From Tethya wilhelma (Eukaryota > Porifera > Demospongiae > Tethyida > Tethyidae): a stretch of DNA of 64,000 nucleotides. The notes below the pieces were generated by a model, which was not told where the DNA came from, ran no database searches, and saw only the letters and a list, made by a program, of their open reading frames with translations. The first letter of the stretch is position 1. Each line of letters opens with the position of its first letter. Location: assembly GCA_964030475.1 (NCBI GenBank), contig CAXIPT010000003.1, forward strand, positions 5,137,635 to 5,201,634, read 5' to 3'. The position numbers were made by a program, and so were the translations under genes. Shown one piece after another: positions 39,442 to 49,498 of this stretch.

Positions 39442-39721
39442 GTGTCAGTGCATTAACTAGTGTATGCTTGCCATTACATGGTTGCATTAATTTCACATGC
39501 CGACGGGCACAACAGGTGCTGTAGGAATGACTGGCATCTACGATCCATTGAGAGGAGAATGTGGACAATTGCATGACAAATGCAATACAGTACAGAGACA
39601 GCCTCTGGTCAATTTGGTGCTCTAAGAGGACATGAAAAACAAAGAAAACATCTCCGCCTCCCTTACGGAATGCTAATACAATTGTAGCCAGTAATTAATC
39701 TACGAGTGAGTAAGTGTGCAC

Positions 39722-39722
39722 A

Positions 39723-39770
<48 letters not shown>
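39722..39770. repeat. (GT)n microsatellite
   Basis: About 22 GT units, 280 bp from the previous GT tract. Confidence 0.95.
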
Positions 39771-42636
39771 TGTGTTTGGTATCCTCCCAAACATCATTCA
39801 CATGTGCAAGAATATACGAGCACACTCCAATTTACAGCAAGATGCTGCATGACGTGACATGCACGCACTGTCACACAGACAGGGTCGTGCTGCACTGAGT
39901 AGCTTGAGTGTACACAGCAGGTCCAGTGTACCACTCTGTAGGAGTAACTGGAGAGAGGTACAGAGTATGTACACAGATGGAGTGCTCTAACAATGGGGAG
40001 AACTCATAAGAACTTTTAGCTATTTCCTGTTGATTATCTTTCCCAGCCTAGAATAATATATACTCCACATGTCATGGCATCGCCATAGAAACATATGAGC
40101 TACAGTCTCACGGCCACTGCAACAACAATACCACTGATAACCCCCAGCCAACACAGCCAGTATTGTTACATAACCATGGAGACATATCATTCTAGGGGAG
40201 AGTGAGAACGAGTGGGTGGCAGAGAGAGACAGAGACCAATCACTGCTGTACACAAAGGAAGTTCTAAGTCCTGAACCCTACTATCAATCTCCTGGTCTCC
40301 CACCACCCACACAAACTCCATGAATTTTTATCAATCTACACCGGCCAGTAGCAATGGGAGTGTGGGCGCCAAGAACGTAAAAGGACCATTAATTGCAGAG
40401 TGGGCGGAAGTTAAGCATCTACCTACCAGTGGGTGGTTATGACTCTATCTTCATGGGAGGCCGATATAGAGCCTGTCTCGAGGATGATTTAGCCTGCTGC
40501 ATAGCAGGTAGTACACAATTAAGGCTGCTATACATTAAATTGCCTGCTTTCGCACTAATGACAATATTTTGGAAGTGAAATCATAGTTAGAAAGAACACT
40601 GGAAGGAAAAGAGGAAAAAGCCACTTTGTTTGAAATGGATACACATCCTTTGTATGCATATCAGAGTCACAAATGCATGCAGATTTACTGTAGTGCAAAC
40701 AATTATTAGATGATGAGTAACACATATATACATTGTGTAAGGCACTCTAGTGCAATAGAAGAATGGAGAATAAGGCAGGTAAGTGGATGTTATGGGAAAA
40801 GGTTGGTTGCCTTTGCACCGTGTTTCTCAACATGAAATGCCCTACCCATGCACCCACACACTCCACGTCTCAAGAATTAAAGGCAAAAAAACAAACAAAT
40901 CTTTGTGCTGTTCAAATATGTGCACACACACAGAGTGAGTGTGTAACACACAAGCACCATTAACTCATTTAAGTGCTCCAAAACAAATAGACAGAAAGCA
41001 CTAGGGACAAGGAGGCTAACAAGAGAAGGAGCCATCAGATAAAACACAAATAAAACTTCATAGCCAAGAGCCAAGAAGCATCAGACAAATGGCTCTAGCT
41101 GGCACTGTGGGGGGAATAGGGACTACAAATTGGTCCATATTTGTTCCTAAGCCCACAACTAGTAGCAAGCTGGCCACACCACAACAGCACGGACAATATC
41201 TAGCTATGAGCAGGCATGGGAAGCACATACACTGCACAAATACAAAATGCATTATTCGTTATTATGCTGAAAATACATAATCGTAAACAGCTGCAAACAA
41301 TTACAACCCAACCAGAAACCAGACACACCAAAAACAATGTTAGACAGCAAGTCATGGTTTCAATTCAGTGAGTGAAGAGAGAGAAGAGTCTAGGCAGCTG
41401 TTTTGACATTCTTGGGCATGCACCGCAATGTGAAGAGAGTGAGCATGCAGGATGTGTCACACACACACATTTCATACCCACACAGCTGCTCCTGTCCTTT
41501 AGGGTATAAACTACTACAGTACTAGCACTAGTCCATAATACAAACACAAACACACACAAGCTCTCACACACACACACAGAGAGAGACAGTAATCTAATAG
41601 AATCTGACTTATCACTAAACAACAGCAACAACAAAACTAATGTCGTTAACCCAAGGAATAATTCCCCTTCTTCCTTCACCCATTGTCAGCACTTCCCTTG
41701 AAATTAGCACAAAAACCTACCATCCTGTGAGACAATGGGCTACAAGCAGGCAAGCAAAAAAAAATTTAAAAAAAAATAAAAAAAAAGTTACATTTAGATC
41801 AGAGACTATTTTTATGTTATGAAAAAACATGCGTGCATTCAGGAACAAAGGAGGAAAATCGCAATCATATCTCTTTACTATAGATTATTGTACACAAGAA
41901 CGTAAAAAAAATTGATCTTCTTTATCTCCTCCTCTCTTTCCCCCTTCCCAGTGTTTACTATAATCCTCAAAGTAAATGATGTGAGAGCAAAAGAATGAAG
42001 GAAACGCCAATGGTGTGCAGGGCATTCTTCAATTAATGAATAAAGAACACAAAAAATAACAACTCAAACAAAGAATTTCAGGGCTCTAAATTTAAAGGCA
42101 CATGTAAGACTGCACAGAGACCACATTGCAGTGCAGATGCATCCACAGTAACTAGTACACAACCAAAGACTCCACCATGTACTAACCATGCATGCAGCAT
42201 ATGCTGGGCCTACCCACAAATTGAGTTTGGACCAAGTTAAACAACTGTGAGTAAAACAGGAAGGCTTTGGTATGGGTTTGAAGAGCTTGGGGTTGCCATA
42301 TACTGGGAAAACAATTAGTAGCAGAGGCTGGCTGTGGCATGGTCACAACCTGCCATTATTGAGTTATGAAGACAGGGCAAACAATGTGGATTCACATGGT
42401 GATGTAAGATTAAGCAATTACTTAGAACAGTCTGTGCCATACTCACCAGATCAGCTAGGGGTTGGTGGTGACACAATAGATACATTCTTCACATGTAGCT
42501 ATGCAACACGCCAAGTTTCTCAAACTATCGCAGAGTGAAAGGGTAGATAGTTATGAACATCTCAATTACAACATACAACAGACAGGATACACACACACAC
42601 ATTCCCCAAAACTCTATGTAGGTCTGACTGAAAAAA

Positions 42637-42638
<2 letters not shown>

Positions 42639-42720
<82 letters not shown>
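42639..42720. repeat. (CA)n microsatellite, 82 bp uninterrupted
   Basis: About 41 perfect CA units, among the longest pure microsatellites in the window. The absence of interruptions suggests it is highly length-variable. Confidence 0.97.
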
Positions 42721-42723
<3 letters not shown>

Positions 42724-44305
42724 CTCGAATGCATGATTGCATCTTCCTCTTTCCTAGCTGTACTCAAGCATATGCACCAAAGACAATATCTTCACGAGTC
42801 GTGCATGCACATATGAATGAATGTTTCACTCCAGAGGTCATACACATACCATGGAATCCAACTCGTGGCCCTGAAGACATCATTACATAACCATTTTGGA
42901 GGGGCACATGAATTGTATGCACATGATTTGAATGTGAACAACCAACCTAGCATAGTTTTCTACCTGAACAGATATTACTACTGTGATTTGAGGGGTCACT
43001 CAAACAATAATCTCTCTCATGGGATGCAATACCACATGGGATAATCTAATGATAACAAAACACTAAACTTTGACCATTTTCTTCATTCTGTTAGCATAGG
43101 AGCATAGGAGAGAAATAGCAGACATAGCACTATAGATCTGTCACCACCTTTACAAACAAACCACAACTGCCTAGGGCTCAAGTGTTCCTAGACAGAATCA
43201 AAGCAGTAATGGCAGAGACCTAAATGAATTGGCTAACAACATTAGTCCATTATAGCATACATCTACAAGATTAGTGCAATCAAAATAGAGCCAACATGCA
43301 AGAGTTCCTCCAATCATAACTACTACCCAGTGGCTCCCAATACAGTACTCTCCCCATTACCTTTGCAACCAGCACACTCTCTTTCATCTCACCTACACAC
43401 CAAAGACAGTCCATAATGCAACACCTGGCATAAAGCATAAAAACTCTACACATGTTGCATACCCACACACACATATATACATATTAGGTGCGCATACAGT
43501 ATCAGTACTACTTGAGCAGTCAAGATCCATTATTGCAGCTAGATTTGACAGGCATGAAGGAAAGTATTTCACAAGCTATTGATCACATGTTTGTGTGCAC
43601 AATCAAAGCACCATAAGGAACACATGATCAAGCCGATCAAGGATGTCTAAACAACTCCAGTACTACATATCCATTTCACAAGTATAATAATTGTACTATA
43701 TACATACACTTAGTCTTATGTGGGATATTGCCCAATGATATGCATAACTGTATAATTATGCAAGAACGCGCAGTTTTGAGTTTGCAAATTGGGTAACTTA
43801 ATCAATTAAAACAGAATAGGATTTTCTAAAAAAAAAGGAATAGAGAGATTAGTATGTTACGCCCAATATAAAATGAAAGAAAAAGTGGTTTAGAAACAGC
43901 AATCACTAGAACAACGAACACACAGCTAGATAGCTAGGAATAAAACAGACTGAGCAAACATACACGACTACTAGTGCTCAATAAAGAGGGCCTAATATTA
44001 TTATTGACTACGATCCTATAGAAAAGTTAACCACTAAATGTACCTACGTATGCAAGCACGTACAGGATAGGTAGTTACGTAACCAGAGAGACCTGCTTTG
44101 TCAGACGTGAAGGTAAGGTACTTGCTACTCCCCATCTAGATAAAGAAGAGAGACAACCTCATGGATGAACTGGTAATGCTGCAGATGAAACAGCTAAGTT
44201 TGTAGACAATTCAGTAAAGAACAGACAATTTTTTATGATTAGTGATGGAAATTTTTTTTTTTTTTCTAAATCATAAATTTTTTTATTAAAGCACTATAGA
44301 ACAAA

Positions 44306-44877
44306 TCAGGGATCCTTACCTTCCCCCTGGGAGTCCTTAGGGGGAGGAGCCTCTCCTCCTCCTCCTCCGCCGCCTCCCTCTTCGTTCCTGAGGCCATAGA
44401 GAGGAGCGAGAGGACCAGTCTTATCTTTGTGCCATACAGTGTCCTTGTAGACAAACCAGATGCTGGCAAACCAGATGAATGTTGCCAGATAGCCAAAGAT
44501 CTGTTAGCATACAATGAGATAAACAGTGCAGGAGTGGAAGCAGGTGAGCACATACATACCTACATACTATCATTGAGGCGTTGACTTTGTCTAAGCTAGG
44601 TTATTCGAGTGTCGACCCTTTACCAAATAAAACGGTACAGGTCGTCATATTTAAAAGTAACTATCAACTACTTTACCAGTGAAATGGCTGCCTGTGCAAA
44701 GGTCTGGGTGGTTCTGCTGGGAGTTGACAAGGGATCAGTGCCCTGACACTGGAAGCAGGTGGTACCCAGCACATTCAAGCGGTCATTGACATAGCTGTTG
44801 AGCTGGGCAGCTCCAGCTGACCATGCAATGCAAGCAAACAGATAGAGCACTCCAAAGACAATAGTGAAAATGAAGTC
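44306..44877 (-). CDS. Synaptophysin/synaptogyrin-like protein, 3' half only
   Basis: Two exons on the minus strand are visible, 44677-44877 and 44306-44500, encoding 131 residues. They cover the third and fourth membrane helices of a MARVEL-type vesicle protein: DFIFTIVFGVLYLFACIAWS, a loop with two cysteines, then IFGYLATFIWFASIWFVYKD. A glycine/proline-rich tail follows. Both exon boundaries match the plus-strand gene at 45273 (before DF/DL and before IFG). The exons for helices 1-2 are missing: the 395 bp upstream contains only microsatellites and a possible remnant, and then the divergent gene starts. The gene may be a truncated inverted duplicate, or its 5' part lies elsewhere, or the assembly is wrong. 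A remnant at about 45110-45180 (minus) reads YPLLCIVDIYN, which could echo the YPFNSYTLVDISN of the other copy. Confidence 0.7.
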
Positions 44878-44881
44878 CTGT

Positions 44882-44884
<3 letters not shown>

Positions 44885-44940
<56 letters not shown>
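44885..44940. repeat. (AG)n microsatellite, pyrimidine tract of the minus-strand gene
   Basis: Read on the minus strand this is a CT run ending six bases before the acceptor of the exon at 44877. Confidence 0.95.
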
Positions 44941-44944
<4 letters not shown>

Positions 44945-45205
44945 AAAGAGAGGAAGGGAGAAGGAATTAAAGAGATGGAATGTAGCAGTGAATCGTAATG
45001 TCTTGATTCTGGATTCAATATTATTATTACATGAGACAAAACTAACTTCCTGAAGTGACGGAGTATACTACAAGAGCACAGCTATTGTGGGAATAGTCAC
45101 TAGAGGGAAGTCTATTATAGATATCTACAATACACAACAAGGGGTAGTTCTCAAGCAACAAACTATTGTAACTATATACAAACACAACCAATAACACGAC
45201 GACGT

Positions 45206-45223
45206 GCACACACACACACACAC

Positions 45224-45265
<42 letters not shown>
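45206..45265. repeat. (CA)n microsatellite before the plus synaptophysin-like exon
   Basis: A CA run with one CG interruption, ending six bases before the acceptor AG at 45271-45272. Confidence 0.95.
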
Positions 45266-45269
<4 letters not shown>

Positions 45270-45272
45270 TAG

Positions 45273-45999
45273 TTTGTTGCAATTCTGGCATTCTCTTTGG
45301 TAGCTGGGTTTTCTGCCACTGGTATCTTACGATGTGCTGACACAGACCAGCTCAAGTTGCAAACAAAATATCCTTTCAACTCCTACACTCTGGTGGACAT
45401 ATCAAATGGAAGTAGCGTTACAAAGGCCAATTTTCAGAACAGCATTGCTCCTGGAGCAGAGCTGTTTGTGGCGTGGGGAGTTCTCTCTATGCTCTATTGT
45501 ATCATAGCCATAGCAGTTTACATGTTGCTCACTGCAAACGAAAGTCTTGAAAAAGTTGTGGATTTCTTGATTTATGTGGTATGTTTTGTACTCACACGTT
45601 GTGCATTCTCTACTCTTTATCCTCTCTTTGCACTTTTAGGATCTTGCGTTCCATGTTGCTTGGGTGATTTGTTGGTTCATTGCGTCTGTCACTTGGGCTG
45701 TTTCCTTCAATCATCTCAGAGTGTTGGTTGGTAATGTGCTGGACTTTGGTCGAGATATCTGTACTGGATCACCTGTAACCAACAGAGGACAATATGCTCA
45801 AGCTGCTATAGCTACGGTAAGATCTGCTCTACAAAATTGTACAACATTAATTTTTCTCGATGCGTGTGCCTGCCTTTACTCTTCTCAGATATTTGGTTTT
45901 CTCTCCCTCTTCCTGTGGGCTGCCAACATCTACTGGGTACTCATTGACACTGCATTCTACATCCAGTGGAAGGCGAGGCGGGCCGCTAGCAACTACTAG
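45273..45999 (+). CDS. Synaptophysin-like four-pass vesicle membrane protein (N terminus not found)
   Basis: Three exons are visible, 45273-45578, 45640-45816 and 45889-45999, giving 197 residues. Four hydrophobic helices appear: FVAILAFSLVAGF at the start, ELFVAWGVLSMLYCIIAIAV, FHVAWVICWFIASVTWAVSF and IFGFLSLFLWAANIYWVLID. The order, the luminal KYPF motif after helix 1 (compare EFKYPFRL in synaptophysin) and the WxxNIYWV close to helix 4 fit the synaptophysin/synaptogyrin branch of MARVEL proteins. These proteins sit in small secretory vesicles. The initiator exon should encode a short cytoplasmic N terminus. It was not recognised upstream of the CA microsatellite. A likely polyadenylation signal lies at 46240. 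The gene stands divergent to a half-copy at 44306-44877. Confidence 0.8.
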
Positions 46000-46473
46000 T
46001 ACGTAATGAGAGCGTGAGGTTGAAAGCCCGGAGTGTTAAAATGAACACCAACATTCAACCACTATAGGAGTTTCTACAGAGTGTACAATTTCTATATAAT
46101 ACGATGCATGCACACATAAAATTTACTCTAAACCTCTTGTACTTCATGCAAGCTCTAAGTCTTTGATAATTCACCCATCAATATTGGCTGCATTTTTGTG
46201 CACAATTAACGCTTTTTTGTTGTAATGTAATTTGTTGTAAATAAAGGATAAACTGCTGTACAATTTGTGTAGTATGTATTTAGCTATACAATAAAAATGT
46301 ACAGGGAACTTTGTACACAACAAGAACAATAGTTAAAATATATCACGTTTGTGACCCTAGAGTAATGTGGTAAAAGTAGTGTCTCAATATAGAATGACGT
46401 TTACATGAGCCTATGTAGTAGCAACAACACTGAGTACTGTCTATAAGAGTTGTACTTAATAAAGAGCTATCAG
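46000..46473. other. 3' spacer with polyadenylation signal
   Basis: This lies between the synaptophysin-like gene (+) and the creatine kinase (-). AATAAA at 46240-46245 is a likely polyadenylation signal for the plus gene, 240 bp after its stop. Nothing else is recognised. Confidence 0.5.
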
Positions 46474-49012
46474 TTATGAGCTTGAAATGAGGCTATCAAT
46501 GGATTCCCCAGCTTCTAAGGCTTTTTCCATCTTTATGAGCAGCTTGACTCCATTGACCACATTCTGCACAAGCTCAACTTCTGAGAACCCAAGACGGTCT
46601 GCATTGGAGATGTCGAAGACGCCACCCTCGGCTGCTGTGTCAACACCACCAGTACCACGTTTCTGTAGATGAAGACTCTTCAAGGTGCTCTCAAACTTCT
46701 CGTGCTTACTGAGCAGAGGGATCTTGAGGTGAACTCCAGCTCGCAGGCCAGTGCCAAGGTTGGATGGACAGGTCAGGATGAATCCTAGATGAGGGTTCCA
46801 CATGAATTCTTGGCCATCTTTCTTCATGGCTTCCTCAAAGTTGTTGAGGCCATCACAGAATCGGGTGAATACTTCTTTCATGTTGCCTCCCTTCTGCATG
46901 GAGATGACTCGAGTGTGGTCTTCTTCGTTCACCCAGACAAGGAAATTCTTCTCGTCGTTGTGCCAGATCCCTCTAGCATCAGGCCAGTCTCGGGCCATAC
47001 GGGAGGCAAGCAGGAGAGGAGAGACTGGTTTGTCAAAGAGAAAGTGGTCATCAATCAACTGCTGCTGTTCTTCCTCGGTCATATTAGAGAGAGCATAGTA
47101 CTTTCCTTTGTAAGTACCATCGAGTGAGTTGAGAGCAGTAGTGACGATCTCTTCAACTTTCCTCCTCTCAGATCTGGTACAAAATGGTGGCAAGCACAAA
47201 CCGCGAATGCTTCGGCCAGTGCGAACACGAGATGAAAGGACATAATTCGGGTCAAGATCATCACCCCCCACTAGATTTGTTGGGTCCAAATCCGTCTTGT
47301 GAATATCATCTTTCTTGAAGCCACCATGGCGAGCTTCGATGACCGGATCAAAGAGATCAGCAAACGTATCGTAAGACTCTTCATCTCCTGCCACCATACC
47401 GACTGTCATGATGAAGGGGTGACCTGGATTGTCGACACCTGTCTGGATGGCTCGATCGAGAGTGAATCCGTTGATCGTCTTCAGCTTTGAAAGCTTCAAG
47501 AAGATATCGGGATTGAGACACTTAGCCATGTGGTTGTTGTGAGTAGAGAGATCAGGGTAGTTTAGTAGAGCTTTGCAAGCTGAGCGTACTTTTGGAGGAA
47601 GCAAATCATATATGCTTTGGTTTGTTTCAAGGCATTTCTCTATCTCGATAAGTTTTTCCACTCCATTGACAACTTTTTGCACAAGTTGAACTTCAGATAC
47701 TCCAAGGCGATCTCTGTTTGACACATCGTATATCCCTCCTTCACCGGGAGCAGTGTCTACTCCTCCCAGCCCACGTGTCTGCAGCTCAAGCTCTTCGATG
47801 ATGTCCTTGAAAAACGTCAGCTTGCTAAGAAGAGGTATCTTCAAGAGAACTCCTGCACGCAGACCAGTGCCAAGATTTGAAGGACACGTGAGAATGAAGC
47901 CAAGGTGTTTGCTCCACATGAACTCGTTGTTATCCTTCTTCATAGCTTCCTCAAAGTTGTTGAGGCCATCACAGAATCGGGTGAATACTTCTTTCATGTT
48001 GCCTCCCTTCTGCATGGAGATGACTCGAGTGTGGTCTTCTTCGTTCACCCAGACGAGGAAATTCTTATCTTCATTGTGCCAGATCCCTCTAGCATCAGGC
48101 CAGTCTCGGGCCATACGGGAGGCAAGCAGGAGAGGAGAGACTGGTTTGTCAAGGAGAAAGTGATCGTCAATCAACTGCTGCTGTTCTTCTTCGGTCATTT
48201 TGGAGAGAGCATAGTACTTTCCTTTGTAAGTACCATCGAGTGAGTTGAGAGCAGTAGTAACAACTTTCTCCACTTCCCTTCTCTCGGATCTTGAGCAAAA
48301 TGGTGGAAGACAGAGACCGCGAATGCTTCTGCCAGTGCGAACACGAGATGAGAGGACATACTTTGGATCAAGATTATCACCTCCAACAAGCTTTGAAGCA
48401 TTGAGATCAGTTGTATGCTCATCTGTCTTCTTGTATCCATTGTGTCGAGCTTCGATGACTGGATCAAAGAGATCAGCAAACGTATCATAAGACTCTTCAT
48501 CTCCTGCCACCATACCGACTGTCATGATGAAGGGGTGACCTGGATTGTCAACACCTGTCTGGATGGCTCGGTCGAGAGTGAATCCATTGGGAGTCTTCAG
48601 AGGAGCTAGCTTGGCATAGATGTCCTTTGTTAGACATTTGGACATGTGGTTGTTATGCTTGGATAGATCTGGGAAGCTATCAAGCACTTTTGGCTTGTCC
48701 ACCGAGCTACCTTGCACATTATTACTGCAAACAATCAATAATAGTCATAGTGATGTACAGTTAGAAAAACAACAGTAAATTTTAATATACATACCCAGCT
48801 TTGCTTGCAGTTGCACCCTGTTGGTTATTATTTAGTGGTCGCCGATCTGTATAAATTGAGGAAGAATATTAATCACAGATCTCTTCCACTGCTGTGTTTT
48901 AATGCACTATTAATTGTTTCATGTACAATAATTATTGCTATGTCACAAATTGTTTACCTTGAGGTTGTTGGGATCCCGGAGGGTTTGCAGGAGTAGAACT
49001 TCCACATCCCAT
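46474..49012 (-). CDS. Two-domain creatine kinase with myristoylation-type N terminus (protoflagellar CK)
   Basis: Three exons on the minus strand are inferred: 48958-49012, 48795-48846 and 46474-48724. They join to 785 residues. The first exon gives MGCGSS, a glycine-2/cysteine-3 context expected for N-myristoylation and palmitoylation. Two complete phosphagen kinase domains follow, about residues 50-410 and 410-780. Each has the [31 protein letters not shown] and [15 protein letters not shown] motifs and the reactive cysteine in CPSNLGTG. These match creatine, not arginine, kinases (CPSN and not [13 protein letters not shown]). The two domains are very similar in DNA, especially around the GGNMKEVF segment, suggesting tandem duplication with gene conversion. 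Creatine kinase moves phosphate between creatine and ATP. Myristoylated flagellar forms in other animals anchor in the ciliary membrane and shuttle energy. Most flagellar forms have three domains; this one has two. Confidence 0.93.
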
Positions 49013-49104
49013 TGTAGTGTTTCCGAGGGAAGTCTGCTGAAAAAAGTTTCCAAGCTAAGTTTTGTGATCCACCCCTCGTCTGGCACTTTGCGCTTGTGTA
49101 AAAT

Positions 49105-49118
49105 ATTGTCATGGCAAC
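49105..49118 (-). promoter_or_regulatory. RFX X-box-like motif upstream of creatine kinase
   Basis: ATTGTCATGGCAAC lies 93 bp upstream of the creatine kinase start. The right half GGCAAC is perfect and the left half has two mismatches to the X-box GTNRCC-N2-RGYAAC. RFX factors bind such sites in ciliary genes. Confidence 0.4.
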
Positions 49119-49201
49119 TGGGAAACTTACTATCACGTGAACTGTGACACATCATTGAGTGTGCTATAAATAGAATTACTATTCCCGCATTCATCAAGTT
49201 T

Positions 49202-49273
49202 GGGGATATAGCTCAGTGGTAGAGCGCTCGCTTTGCATGCGAGAGGCCTCGGGTTCGAACCCCGATATCTCCA
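49202..49273 (+). tRNA. tRNA-Ala (anticodon TGC)
   Basis: A cloverleaf can be drawn. The acceptor arm is GGGGATA/TATCTCC with one G-U pair. The D arm and A box are in TAGCTCAGTGGTAGAG. The anticodon stem CTCGC/GCGAG encloses the loop TTTGCAT with anticodon TGC. The T arm is GGGTTCGAACCCC and the discriminator is A. It is 72 bases, has no intron and lacks an encoded CCA, as expected for a eukaryotic nuclear gene. It reads GCA alanine codons. Confidence 0.97.
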
Positions 49274-49278
49274 AGTTC

Positions 49279-49291
49279 TTTTTTTTTTTTT
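49279..49291 (+). terminator. RNA polymerase III terminator
   Basis: A run of 13 T residues starts six bases after the tRNA-Ala gene, the standard termination signal for polymerase III. Confidence 0.9.
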
Positions 49292-49498
49292 CAAGTTAAT
49301 CTACAAAGAGTACATCTTGATTCAATAATAATACTTAACAAATAATACTACAACTTTTTTCAGTTAAGTTCATCTGCATCACTCAACTAGCCTATAGATT
49401 TACTATAGTTTGTCTACAAATTACAATGCACGACATTCAAGCTTCTCAGTAACATCTTCTAAAGTTAATGTAACTGCTGCAGTCAGTTGTAGTCATAA

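Larger units (their letters stand above)
37713..44305. other. 6.6 kb gene-poor, microsatellite-rich region
   Basis: AT-rich sequence with many CA/GT tracts, listed separately. Open frames here are short or built from His/Thr or Cys/Val dipeptide runs encoded by the microsatellites. The missing first exon of the plus-strand synaptophysin-like gene may lie here, but I could not identify it. No tRNA or transposase is seen. Confidence 0.55.

Noticed and set aside
42501..42890. Plus-strand frame of 129 codons with His-Thr repeats
   Set aside because: Most of it is the CA microsatellite; the flanks have no conserved features.
46789..48609. Plus-strand frames opposite the creatine kinase
   Set aside because: They mirror each other because the two kinase domains are repeated; codon structure follows the minus-strand gene.
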